Shown here: in pieces, positions 16,314 through 25,021 of the stretch | Position numbering within the stretch: the stretch's first letter is position 1 | How the letters are laid out: every line of letters starts with the position of its first letter | Assembly (NCBI GenBank): GCA_005888745.1 | Contig: VBBS01000033.1 | Location: 1-64,000, forward strand | DNA from: Candidatus Bathyarchaeota archaeon | GTDB lineage: Archaea > Thermoproteota > Bathyarchaeia > 40CM-2-53-6 | DNA: 64,000 nucleotides | Direction of reading: 5' to 3' | Notes under the pieces: generated by a model | Database searches by the model: none | What the model was told of the DNA's origin: nothing | What the model saw: the letters and a program-made list of their open reading frames with translations, nothing else | Position numbers and translations under genes: made by a program

Positions 16314-18446
16314 ATCAAGACACTAATCGTTTGCGAGAAGCCCGATGCGGCTCAAAGAGTCGCGAGAGCGCTCGACGAAGAGAACCTCCCTCGAAAACTA
16401 GAATCCCAGGGCGTTCCGTACTTCGAATGCCACACAAGAAACGGACAACTCATCGTCTGCTCAGCCCTTGGACACCTCTACGCTGTCGACTCCAAGGGTC
16501 GATCCAGTAGACGCTCCTACCCTGTCTGGGATTATCATTGGGCTCCAAAACATCTAGTTGATCGAGCCTCCGCGAGACTGGCTCGATGGGTTCGGGTCAT
16601 CGGATCTATCGCTGCAAACGCGGATCGTTGCGTCAACGCGTGTGACAATGACCTTGAAGGGTCTGTCATTGGTCATACAATTCTACAATACGCTTGTAGC
16701 GGGGCCCACGCCAGGGCACTAAGGATGAAATTCAGTACGATGACCGAAAGAGAACTTCGGTTCGCCTTTCAAAGGCTCGATTCAAAAACGGAACTACCCC
16801 TGGTAGATGCGGGAAAGTGTCGGCATGAACTGGACTGGCTCTACGGGATCAATCTCTCGCGACTGCTAACTGGATCGGCGCTAAGGCAAGGGAGAGGCTA
16901 TGCTACTCTTAGTACGGGGAGAGTTCAGGGTCCCACCCTCGGCTTCGTTGTAGGACGAGAAGATGAGATATCCTGTTTTGTCCCGGTTCCATTTTGGACA
17001 ATAGACGCGACAATCGTTCACGACGATAAGATCTACAGACTAGAATATGAAAGGGACAGGCTCGCCTCTCAAGCTGAAGCCATAGGCGTTTGCGACGAGT
17101 GCAGAGATGTTGTACTCGGCGTCAAGGCAATCGAATCTCACGAGATTCGGCAATATGCTCCTTACCCGTTTGACTTGTCGAGCCTTCAATCCGAGGCCTA
17201 TCGACATTTTGGCTACTCTCCCGCGAGGACCCTCGCCTCGGCTGAGAGGTTGTACCTCGATGCGCTCATCTCCTACCCTAGGACTTCTAGCCAGAAACTT
17301 CCCCCTGATATTGGGTACGCCGAAATCTTGCGGGGAATCGCATCTCACGCAGTCTATCGACCTTTAGTGGCCAAGCTCATGACTCGGGGCGATCTTCGTC
17401 CGAACAATGGTCCCAAAGATGATCCCGCTCACTCTGCGATCTTCCCTACGGGAGAATCCCCTGCGCGGCCCCTGTCAAGCGGAGAGGCCAAGTTGTACGA
17501 TCTCATTTCGCGACGATTTATGGCCACGTTTGCGGATTCCAGCCTGAAGACGAGTTCCCGAATAGTCCTCACCTACAACAATCATAGATTCTTTCTCTCA
17601 GGCTCTCGCATCATTAGACTGGGTTGGATGGAGTTCTACCGACCATACGTGCTTGATGATTCAAGACCTCTGCCTTACTTGAGAATTGGAGACAGAGCCA
17701 AGATTCAGGGCATGAGAGCTGTCGAGAAATTCACTCAACCGCCTGATCGCTACAATCCAAGTAGTCTGCTGAAGAAAATGGAAGACGCCAACATCGGTAC
17801 AAAGGCCACGAGAGCAGGCATAATTGACCTTCTCTATGCGCGAGGGTACATTAGGGAAGAACGGATCAAAGCGAGCGAACTCGCCGACAAAGTGACCGAC
17901 ACTCTTTCGACGTACTGCCCCTTGATTATCGATTCATCCTTCACAGCGAATCTGGAGAACTTGATGCAAGGCATCCAGAATGGAACCATGTCTAGACGTG
18001 GCGTTCTAGTGGAAGCGCTTGAGCATCTTCGACCAATTATGCTTGCATTGGCAGAAAACGAAGAAGAGATTGGTTCTCAACTCTCAGAGGTTATTGTGAC
18101 ACAAAGAGCAGCGGACGTTACCTTTGACACTCCCTGCCCGAAATGTGGGCTGAAACTTGCTGTCGTTCGCAGTCGTGGGACTGGCAAGAGATTCGTCGGT
18201 TGCAGCGGGAAATGGCAAACTGGATGCAATTTTACCCTTCCATTGCCCCAATTTGGCAATCTTACGCTCTTGAAGCGGTGTTGCAAGGCTTGTGGATTTC
18301 AAATGGTCCAAGCAAGATCAATGGGTCGCAGGCCGTTGGTCTCTTGCCCCCGTTGCTATGCAACGAAAGCTAGGGAAACGAAACCGGGTTCTGGCAGGAG
18401 CAGGATTCCTGCGCAAATATCGCGGGATGCTCCCCCTGCTACTTGA
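16314..18446 (+). CDS. topA: Type IA DNA topoisomerase, apparent non-canonical ATC start
   Basis: This enzyme relaxes negatively supercoiled DNA. Homology begins exactly at ATC 16314: (I)KTLIVCEKPDAAQRVARAL, the TOPRIM start with catalytic E8, then NACDNDLEG (DxDxE, about 111-115). The active tyrosine is in ISYPRTSSQ (about Y321). The C-terminus has two zinc ribbons (CPKCGLKL, then GCSGKWQTGC; CCKACGF, then CPRC). No ATG, GTG or TTG precedes residue 138 (ATG 16725), which would delete TOPRIM. A strong GGGAGGTG lies 7 nt before the ATC. The preceding codon is the in-frame TAG of the upstream gene. Confidence 0.9.
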   Translation: MKTLIVCEKPDAAQRVARALDEENLPRKLESQGVPYFECHTRNGQLIVCSALGHLYAVDSKGRSSRRSYPVWDYHWAPKHLVDRASARLARWVRVIGSIAANADRCVNACDNDLEGSVIGHTILQYACSGAHARALRMKFSTMTERELRFAFQRLDSKTELPLVDAGKCRHELDWLYGINLSRLLTGSALRQGRGYATLSTGRVQGPTLGFVVGREDEISCFVPVPFWTIDATIVHDDKIYRLEYERDRLASQAEAIGVCDECRDVVLGVKAIESHEIRQYAPYPFDLSSLQSEAYRHFGYSPARTLASAERLYLDALISYPRTSSQKLPPDIGYAEILRGIASHAVYRPLVAKLMTRGDLRPNNGPKDDPAHSAIFPTGESPARPLSSGEAKLYDLISRRFMATFADSSLKTSSRIVLTYNNHRFFLSGSRIIRLGWMEFYRPYVLDDSRPLPYLRIGDRAKIQGMRAVEKFTQPPDRYNPSSLLKKMEDANIGTKATRAGIIDLLYARGYIREERIKASELADKVTDTLSTYCPLIIDSSFTANLENLMQGIQNGTMSRRGVLVEALEHLRPIMLALAENEEEIGSQLSEVIVTQRAADVTFDTPCPKCGLKLAVVRSRGTGKRFVGCSGKWQTGCNFTLPLPQFGNLTLLKRCCKACGFQMVQARSMGRRPLVSCPRCYATKARETKPGSGRSRIPAQISRDAPPAT

Positions 18447-18891
18447 AGCTCCTTCTCTTATCTAGAACAGTAAGGAAAGTCAGGGACGCGAAGAACATCA
18501 AGATTACAAGTGATACGATGAAGACTAGCGCGGTGCTGCTTGATGCTACCCCTGGGTATTGGAGGGCGGTCATCAGAGCGAATGCAGGGGCTACTATCTG
18601 AAGTGGAAAGAGAGCGAGGCCGACCCATAGGCCCCATCTCGTCACCCTCATTATTCCCACGGAGCCGACTATCGACAAGGCCCCGATGACGTACAGCGGG
18701 TACAGTGTCGTGTCCTGTACTATGAGGGGATAGATGAGGTAGTACAGGCCAGAGGCGGCGTAGAAGAACGAGGAGAAGGAGAGACCAATCGGGCGTATCA
18801 CGCCTGCGGAAATTGTCTCGTCTTTCGATTCCTGTTTCGCCTCTTGCTTAGGCATTGCAGTATTCGGTTGGCGGGTCAGTATCTTCCCCAA
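18439..18891 (-). CDS. Four-helix membrane protein of unknown function
   Basis: A 150-aa protein starting near TTG/ATG 18891. After a charged N-terminus (KQEAKQESKDE) come four hydrophobic segments, roughly residues 33-55, 62-82, 88-113 and 120-142. The end overlaps the topoisomerase stop by 8 bp on the other strand. I recognise no family. Confidence 0.65.
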   Translation of the reverse strand: MGKILTRQPNTAMPKQEAKQESKDETISAGVIRPIGLSFSSFFYAASGLYYLIYPLIVQDTTLYPLYVIGALSIVGSVGIMRVTRWGLWVGLALFPLQIVAPAFALMTALQYPGVASSSTALVFIVSLVILMFFASLTFLTVLDKRRSFK

Positions 18892-18930
18892 TAAGCTTTA
18901 CAATGACTTCCCGCATGGTGTCGAGCAGAT

Positions 18931-19824
18931 TTGAGCCGAGCGAAACTCTACCTTTCAACTAGAGTTCCATTCACCGGGATGTCATCGGCCTACGACAAGT
19001 CACGCTTCGTCTTTTTCGGTGTCCCCTACGACAGGACGAGCACTTACAAGGCCGGATCCCGATTTGCGCCCGGGGTGCTCCGAGATGTTTCGGCGAACAT
19101 GGAACTCTACAGCGTTAGGTCAGAAGTGGATTTAGAGAAAGTCGCAGTCCACGACTGGGGAGATGTCGATATCGTTGAGAATCTTGTCGAGACCCTCGAC
19201 AGAGTCAAGTCTGTTTGTTCTGAACTGTTGGAAGCAAAGAAGATTCCTATTATGGCTGGAGGAGAGCACTCCATAACGAAGGCAGCGGCTGATGCTCTCC
19301 CCGAGGACACAGGCCTGGTGAGTTTTGACGCACATCTTGACCTGCGGGACGAGTTTCTTGGAGAGAAGCTCTCTCATGCTACCTTCATGCGTAGGGTATC
19401 GGAGCGGCTTGGCTCGGATCACATTATGGAAATCGGAATCCGAGCCTTCTCCAAGCTCGAGCTGGATTTCACAAGGAAATCCGGAGTCACAATGATTACT
19501 CCACAAGACTTGAGGAACGCGGGGCTTCCAAAGACAGCTCAGAGAATCAGAGGATTCCTGTCCAAATTCTCGCATAGCTATGTTACGATCGATATCGACG
19601 TGCTGGATCCAGCGTTCGCCCCAGGCGTGGGAAATCCTGAGCCAGATGGCCTTTCAACAGACGAGCTTCTTTCACTTGTTCATGAATCGATGGAAAAGAA
19701 CACTGTCGGGTTCGACCTTGTCGAGGTATCTCCACAACTGGATTCGGGCCAAACGGCTGCAGTCGGTGTAAAGGTCATATTCGAGGCTATCGCCGCTCTG
19801 TCAACGCGGAGCGGTAAAACGTGA
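18931..19824 (+). CDS. speB: Agmatinase / arginase-family ureohydrolase
   Basis: This 297-aa enzyme probably hydrolyses agmatine to putrescine and urea. Binuclear manganese ligands are visible in GGEHS, SFDAHLDLRDE and DIDVLDPAFAPG, and the C-terminal FDLVEVSPQLD is typical of SpeB. The start is TTG 18931, because the same frame has a TGA just upstream; a TATA-like AAGCTTTACA about 35 nt before suggests a leaderless mRNA. It overlaps the following ATPase gene by 4 nt (GTGA). Confidence 0.93.
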   Translation: MSRAKLYLSTRVPFTGMSSAYDKSRFVFFGVPYDRTSTYKAGSRFAPGVLRDVSANMELYSVRSEVDLEKVAVHDWGDVDIVENLVETLDRVKSVCSELLEAKKIPIMAGGEHSITKAAADALPEDTGLVSFDAHLDLRDEFLGEKLSHATFMRRVSERLGSDHIMEIGIRAFSKLELDFTRKSGVTMITPQDLRNAGLPKTAQRIRGFLSKFSHSYVTIDIDVLDPAFAPGVGNPEPDGLSTDELLSLVHESMEKNTVGFDLVEVSPQLDSGQTAAVGVKVIFEAIAALSTRSGKT

Positions 19825-20996
19825 AACTGGACAACTACATTACAGCTTCCACCGCTCGAGTCAAAAGCGACAAGAACGTACCAAGAGCCAAGTTTGAAAA
19901 GCTCAAGGCCGCCGCCGAGCAAAAACTCCTAGACACGAGAGCAGCAAGCTCAAAGGCCAACCTCAACGGTGTTACGGTCGAGTTCTACGGCAACAGTAAA
20001 CATCAGTACGACTTTTGGAAACTAAACTGGAAGCAGGCGCCCGATTCCTCCCATACTGATGCGAAGATCTTCTCAGCATACGGGGTTGAGGGACACGAGC
20101 CTGCCGCCTACTACTGCCCGGAAACGCACGAATCAGTCTTCTTCAACACGGAATACTACGGACAGTGCAAAAGCTGGGCCCTGGGCATGGCCGCCGCGAT
20201 CATGGAGGAGAAAAGGAATACCCACTCCATACACGGCGCCTGCGTTGATGTATCGGGGAGAGGAGTCATAATCGTTGCTCCAACAGGCACGGGGAAAACG
20301 ACTCAAGCCTTCAAACTGATGGAGCTTCCGGGAGCAAGAATCGTTGGAGACGACTGGGTCTACATAGACCACAACGAAGGAGAACAACTCGGCTACCTGA
20401 TCGGGAGGCAACCTGAGAAGAGCCTCTACATGAGAACGGAGACACAGATGAGCAAGCCGTGGCTCCGAAAAATCTTCGACAAGAACAACTGCGAGAACGT
20501 CACTACGAAGAAAGCGGATTGCGAGTTCACCCAGGGCCCAACAAATTGCAAATTAACAAAGGGCAAGTGCGTGTTCGATGAAGGGCAGCAATGGTGCTAC
20601 TACGCTTTCGGAAACAGCAGAGCACTGGTCCCTCGAGAAAAAGCGTTCGGGGCTGGAAAGGTTACCGATCAGGCGAAAATCAGGCTATTGGTTCTCTTGC
20701 GAAGAGACGACAAGAGTCCTCCAGAAGTCCATTTGGACGCTGACGAGGCGATAACGATCCTCAGGAAGGGAGAGTACATGGTACGCCCTGGTGCAGGGCC
20801 GAAAGAGATGTGGGGCAAACTTGCCAGCGAACCTTGGTACAACCCCTATTTGCTGCTCTTGGACCATGCTCGCCAAGAACAATTCTTCCGGCGGATGATT
20901 TCCAAGTTCCACGTCAAATGCCTGCTGCTAAACACAGGCGTCGACAGCATAGAAGGAACTCACAGACAAATTATTTCCATGCTAGACAGCGCCTAG
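19821..20996 (+). CDS. HPr-kinase/PEPCK-like P-loop ATPase, 391 aa
   Basis: Translation is coupled to agmatinase through GTGA. The P-loop IVAPTGTGKTTQ (about 152-162) is followed by GARIVGDDWVY, like the HPr kinase/phosphorylase and ATP-PEPCK fold. A cysteine-rich insertion (CENVTTKKADCEF, NCKLTKGKC, WCYY; about 218-258) could bind metal. The C-terminal third is helical. No phosphotransferase substrate is known nearby, so the function is open; the operon suggests a link to polyamine or arginine metabolism. About 45% longer than typical HPr kinases. Confidence 0.7.
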   Translation: MKLDNYITASTARVKSDKNVPRAKFEKLKAAAEQKLLDTRAASSKANLNGVTVEFYGNSKHQYDFWKLNWKQAPDSSHTDAKIFSAYGVEGHEPAAYYCPETHESVFFNTEYYGQCKSWALGMAAAIMEEKRNTHSIHGACVDVSGRGVIIVAPTGTGKTTQAFKLMELPGARIVGDDWVYIDHNEGEQLGYLIGRQPEKSLYMRTETQMSKPWLRKIFDKNNCENVTTKKADCEFTQGPTNCKLTKGKCVFDEGQQWCYYAFGNSRALVPREKAFGAGKVTDQAKIRLLVLLRRDDKSPPEVHLDADEAITILRKGEYMVRPGAGPKEMWGKLASEPWYNPYLLLLDHARQEQFFRRMISKFHVKCLLLNTGVDSIEGTHRQIISMLDSA

Positions 20997-21046
20997 ACTC
21001 AATTCGTTCTCAAAAACGTTAAGACGCCCACAGGAAATCGTAGCAT

Positions 21047-21193
21047 ATGCCTGCGAAACGTTCGGGTACGACGGCGAAGAAACGAAAAGCGTACTATTAC
21101 TACGCTGGAAAAGAGACCAAAGCAAAGAAAGTCGCAAGGAAAAAGGCAAAGAAGCCTACGAAAAAGCTAATCCCGAAACCAAGAAGGCAATAG
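21047..21193 (+). CDS. Small lysine-rich basic protein, 48 aa
   Basis: A 48-codon frame from ATG 21047. The product is about 40% Lys/Arg with a central AYYYYAGKE and tails such as KKVARKKAKKPTKK, resembling the C-terminal tail of histone H1 or a nucleoid or rRNA-binding peptide. It has no acidic cluster and no hydrophobic core. It ends 6 bp from the convergent primase gene. Expression is plausible but not proven; the role in nucleic-acid binding is inferred from composition. Confidence 0.6.
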   Translation: MPAKRSGTTAKKRKAYYYYAGKETKAKKVARKKAKKPTKKLIPKPRRQ

Positions 21194-21198
21194 CCGGT

Positions 21199-22011
21199 TC
21201 AGTTCAACGCGAAACCGGGAAGAAAGCGAGAGTCAGTCACGGGATCGAGAGAACGGACGCGGAACCTATCCAACGGTACAGCAAGGCGACTTACTAACCC
21301 GTTGAGGGAGTGGGGCAGTCTGATCAGCCTCATACCTCCGCCCCCAACCCACTCGTCCATCAAGTAGCCTCTACGAACAAGAGAGCGGATCAACGCGAGA
21401 CGTTGTCTTTGTGTCCAGAAGAACGTGTCTTCATCCAGAACATGGATGTGGAACCCTCTCCCGGAATATACAAGCCGGAGTTCTCTGAAAGAACCAGACA
21501 GCTCGTCCATCAGCTCGAGTGCCTGCTCTTGGGCCAATTGGAGTTCTAATCTACAAAACGACAATCCTTGCCGTTTGCTCAGTTTCTCCTCAAGGTTGCC
21601 GTGTATTGGACAATCGAAATTCTCTGGGTCAATATCAAAAGCTAGTTGTTGACCGAAGGATTTGCCGAGTTCTTCGATCTTGCCGGGGCCACGTCTGGCT
21701 TCTTTCCAGTTTCCGTATACGTTCCTGTCATAATATACTGATTCGGGCCGGAACTCTACACAATATCGTCGGAGATCCTGCAACCCGTTGTATTCATCAA
21801 TGAGAATTGTTCGTGATCTATCTCTTCGATATTCAGCGGGGAAGATTTTGGTGTGTCGTCCGATGACAACCGCGAAGACTATTGGTCTTGACCAGCCTCG
21901 AAACCATTTTTGCACGAGATCTGTCTTGAACTCTTGCCGGTAGAATTCGTACCTCTCCTGGATCGTTGCGGGGCGCATTTGGTCCGGGAATCGGTATTGC
22001 GATCTCATCAT
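21199..22011 (-). CDS. PriS-like archaeo-eukaryotic primase small subunit, short form
   Basis: A 270-aa AEP-superfamily protein that should make RNA or DNA primers. The catalytic acidic motif is LAFDIDPEN (D126, D128), followed by a probable zinc site (CPIHG...FC, 134-153), then VYSGRGFHIHVLD (183-193) and MRLIRLPHSLNG near the C-terminus. YYDRNVYGN matches the PriS strand before the active site. It is about 60-100 aa shorter than typical PriS. It starts at ATG 22011, immediately after the ligase TAG, so primase and ligase form one operon. Confidence 0.78.
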   Translation of the reverse strand: MMRSQYRFPDQMRPATIQERYEFYRQEFKTDLVQKWFRGWSRPIVFAVVIGRHTKIFPAEYRRDRSRTILIDEYNGLQDLRRYCVEFRPESVYYDRNVYGNWKEARRGPGKIEELGKSFGQQLAFDIDPENFDCPIHGNLEEKLSKRQGLSFCRLELQLAQEQALELMDELSGSFRELRLVYSGRGFHIHVLDEDTFFWTQRQRLALIRSLVRRGYLMDEWVGGGGMRLIRLPHSLNGLVSRLAVPLDRFRVRSLDPVTDSRFLPGFALN

Positions 22012-23796
22012 CTACGCTGCTTCGACTGTAGTATTTTCGGTAACCTTCTTCAGTTGAGCCCGATACATTTCTACTATTTCATCCGTCGTGGTGCTGTCTT
22101 CAGCTGACTTGTCCTGACGATATTTTCCGGTAAACCTTGGAAACCTGACCGCTAGACCTGCCCCCGGCCTGATACTATTCATTCCACACGTGTGTATTGG
22201 GCTCAGCGTGATTTCTGCGCCAACTATTTCGAGGACGAGTCCTGGGACGAACCACACGTCTGCCTCGATCTTGGAATCTACCCTCGAGTGACGGTGATCT
22301 ACCCTATATTTCTCAAGAACTTTGGGCAATTTGTCCAAGTCTTCATCGGTAAATCCAGAACCGCATTTGCACGCCGTTCTGAATACGTCGTTGCGCTTAT
22401 CATAGGCGGCAAGAAGCAGGGCGCCGTAGGTTCCACCTCGCCGTCCTCTGCCTGCGAATGCTCCCACTACGGCCAGATCGACGCTATCTTGCATTTCCGA
22501 TCTATAGTCGCGTTTATACTTGATCCAGGTCCATCCCCTTGCCCCAGCCTTGTAAGTAGAGTCAGGGCCAATTGATTTGATCATCAAGCCTTCACAACCA
22601 TTGGCGACTGCCTCCTGCATGAATTCATCTAGCTGCACGGGGTCATTGCAAATTTTCTGTTGAGAAAGGTCAAGTCTTTCACTCTTTGGGATCAGCTTTC
22701 GAAGCCGTTCGCGTCTTTCGAGATAAGGCCGGTCAGTAAAGTCAATTGTGTCAGCGTACAGGAGGTCAAAGGGAAAGAAAGCAACCGGTATGTACTGGAT
22801 CGTTTTTTCAAGGTCGTATTTTCTGCCTCTACGCTGCGAGATTAACTGGAATGGTAGAAGTTCACCCGTCGCCGAGGCAACGGGAACCGGTTCTCCTTCA
22901 AGGGTTAGTTCAGTTGCTGCTAGGTTATTCTTCAGTAGTTGTTGCACATCTGGAAATTGGCCAGTGATGTTCTCAAGGCGTCTGGAGAAGAGCGTTGTCC
23001 CCTTAGGGGAGACATGCGCTTGAATCCTTAGGCCGTCGTACTTGTACTCGGCTGCACACTCTCCATTCATCTTCGCAAGGATTGCTTTCGCGTCAGAGAG
23101 CCGTTCCGCAAGCATCGGCCTGATAGGCTTCCCAATGGTAACCTTGAGGGACTCAATTGCTTTCATTCCTCGAGTAGCAAGAGTTTTAGCAACGTAACCG
23201 AGGTCGGACGAGCGATTGTAGGCGCGCTCTAGAGAGGGTCTTGATTCTTTTCCACCTCCAAGGGAAATCGCGAGAGCGTCAAGAATGGTCATGTCGGCGA
23301 CTCCAAGCCGAAGACGGCCTAGAGCCATTCGAGTGATGTATTTCGCTTCGGTTGGAGAAGCTTTTCCCAAGAGGTTTGTTAAATGTCTAAGCTTAGAGTT
23401 AATGGAGCCTTGGCCTGCTTCATGTGCTATTGTGTCGAAAGCGTTGTAGACTTGTTCTACGGAGAGGGCCTCTCTCTCAAAGGACACTTCGGTCTTTTCT
23501 TTGAGGAGCTGCTCAGCAACTGTTCCTAGATCGCCCAGCTTCTTGTAGAGAATTGTAACCTTCACTTCGGTTTGCCCGGTTACCGTCGCGAGAGCACGAA
23601 ACAGGAGCTTCTCTGCTACTCCTAGCTCAATGCCGAGAAAATCTGGATACAGTCTTCCCTGAGTGAGGTAAACCACCTTATCGATAATTGGCTGCGGAGT
23701 ATCATCTATGAGTTTGACAAGAAGACGGGTGATCTCCAACCGTTTCGTGGTCGCTTCGATCTTAGCGTACGTATCTACTATTCGCGAATAGAGCAA
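22012..23796 (-). CDS. lig: ATP-dependent DNA ligase, archaeal replicative type
   Basis: This 594-aa ligase seals nicks during replication and repair. The N-terminal DNA-binding domain (residues 1-220) contains GLRRL-type RLRLGVADMTILDA. Motif I is EYKYDGLRIQ (lysine about 252), with FSRRLENITGQFPD (III), GEPVP (IIIa region), EGLMIKS (IV) and WIKYKRDY (V). Length and domain order match archaeal LigB/Lig1. The start is TTG 23796. It shares an operon with the PriS-like gene, with zero bases between its stop and the primase ATG. Confidence 0.95.
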   Translation of the reverse strand: MLYSRIVDTYAKIEATTKRLEITRLLVKLIDDTPQPIIDKVVYLTQGRLYPDFLGIELGVAEKLLFRALATVTGQTEVKVTILYKKLGDLGTVAEQLLKEKTEVSFEREALSVEQVYNAFDTIAHEAGQGSINSKLRHLTNLLGKASPTEAKYITRMALGRLRLGVADMTILDALAISLGGGKESRPSLERAYNRSSDLGYVAKTLATRGMKAIESLKVTIGKPIRPMLAERLSDAKAILAKMNGECAAEYKYDGLRIQAHVSPKGTTLFSRRLENITGQFPDVQQLLKNNLAATELTLEGEPVPVASATGELLPFQLISQRRGRKYDLEKTIQYIPVAFFPFDLLYADTIDFTDRPYLERRERLRKLIPKSERLDLSQQKICNDPVQLDEFMQEAVANGCEGLMIKSIGPDSTYKAGARGWTWIKYKRDYRSEMQDSVDLAVVGAFAGRGRRGGTYGALLLAAYDKRNDVFRTACKCGSGFTDEDLDKLPKVLEKYRVDHRHSRVDSKIEADVWFVPGLVLEIVGAEITLSPIHTCGMNSIRPGAGLAVRFPRFTGKYRQDKSAEDSTTTDEIVEMYRAQLKKVTENTTVEAA

Positions 23797-23837
23797 GATG
23801 TAGATGCAGCCTGGTGGGTGATGATGGCTAGGTGTTC

Positions 23838-24788
23838 TTAATTTCTTACTTGTGTTCCGGTAGAACCTTTGATTGCCCTTCCGAGGTCTCCGAGGTTAGC
23901 TATCACCGATCTTTTCCCACCGTTCCGAAGGAACCGGATCGCAGCTTCCACTTTAGGCCCCATGCTTCCTATAGCGAAAAATCCCTCCTTGGCGTACTCC
24001 TCAAGCTCATCTCGACTAATCTTTGACAATAATTGCTGGTCCCGTTTGCCGTAATTAATGTAGACTCCGTCAACGTCTGTCAGAATGACCAGGTTTTCTG
24101 CGTGAATCGATGTAGCCAATCTTTCAGCGGCTAGGTCCTTGTCTATCACGGCCTCTACCCCCTGCAGCCGGCTGCCTTGTCTTATGACCGGTATGCCTCC
24201 TCCTCCACATGCAATTACCACGGACTCTTCATCGACTAGAACCCGGATTGCTTCATTCTCTATGACGGCCTTAGGATCAGGTGATGGAACGAGTCTTCTG
24301 TATCCTCTGCCCGAATCCTCTTTAACAACGAGGTCGCTTCTAGATCTCAGCAAACCATCTCTCTGCTCCTTTGTGTAGAATGGCCCTATGGGCTTTGACG
24401 GGTTCCTGAATGCGGGATCGTTCGGCTCCACTAGAACCTGTGTGACAATTGTTGCAACTGACTTGTTTGTTCGACGTTTGGATAATTCATCTTGGAGAGA
24501 TTGTTGAATAATATAGCCGAGGAATCCTTGGGTTTCTGCTCCGCAAGCGTGGAGGGGCAAGGGGGGTACCTTCTCTCGACCCATCTCATGCCTAATGACG
24601 GTCGCCCCTATCTGGGGGCCATTTCCGTGGACAATGACAATTCTAAGGCCCTGATCCACAAGCGTCGCTATTTGAGTCGCAGTCGATCTTACGTTCTCAT
24701 ACTGTTCTTCGAATGTTCCCTCTTGATTACGTTGAAGAATGGCGTTCCCGCCAAGGGCGAGAACCGTTATGGGAGTCCGGGGCGGCAA
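23838..24788 (-). CDS. arcC: Carbamate kinase
   Basis: This 316-aa amino-acid-kinase-fold enzyme transfers phosphate between carbamoyl phosphate and ADP, or the reverse. Hallmarks are LALGGNAIL near the N-terminus, IVHGNGPQIG, IACGGGGIPV, VIDKDLAAERLA, LTDVDGVYINYG and GSMGPKVEAAIRF. Length is normal. The start is TTG 24788. It lies upstream of the ligase on the same strand with 41 bp between, possibly one transcription unit. Confidence 0.95.
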   Translation of the reverse strand: MPPRTPITVLALGGNAILQRNQEGTFEEQYENVRSTATQIATLVDQGLRIVIVHGNGPQIGATVIRHEMGREKVPPLPLHACGAETQGFLGYIIQQSLQDELSKRRTNKSVATIVTQVLVEPNDPAFRNPSKPIGPFYTKEQRDGLLRSRSDLVVKEDSGRGYRRLVPSPDPKAVIENEAIRVLVDEESVVIACGGGGIPVIRQGSRLQGVEAVIDKDLAAERLATSIHAENLVILTDVDGVYINYGKRDQQLLSKISRDELEEYAKEGFFAIGSMGPKVEAAIRFLRNGGKRSVIANLGDLGRAIKGSTGTQVRN

Positions 24789-25021
24789 GCTCGTTCTGTC
24801 TCTTTCGAAGGAATCGAGAAGAAGGCGGGGTCCCTTTTGTCTCTAACGTCCCCGCTCCGGAGCAAGGCTGGGTATTCAATGATGCCTAAGTTACGAACAA
24901 GTTCTATTCCTGTTCGACAGATTTTTGCGGACTTAAAGGCGAGCTGTGGTTGCTTTCTGCGCGTGCTAGGATGTTGGAATTTGTCGAGCATCCCATGTGA
25001 TCGAGATGGTTGAATTGAAGC

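Noticed and set aside
21199..23796. Non-homologous end-joining module (Pol-Lig)
   Set aside because: No Ku or phosphoesterase gene is present and the ligase has the replicative archaeal length and domain order; kept only as a possibility.
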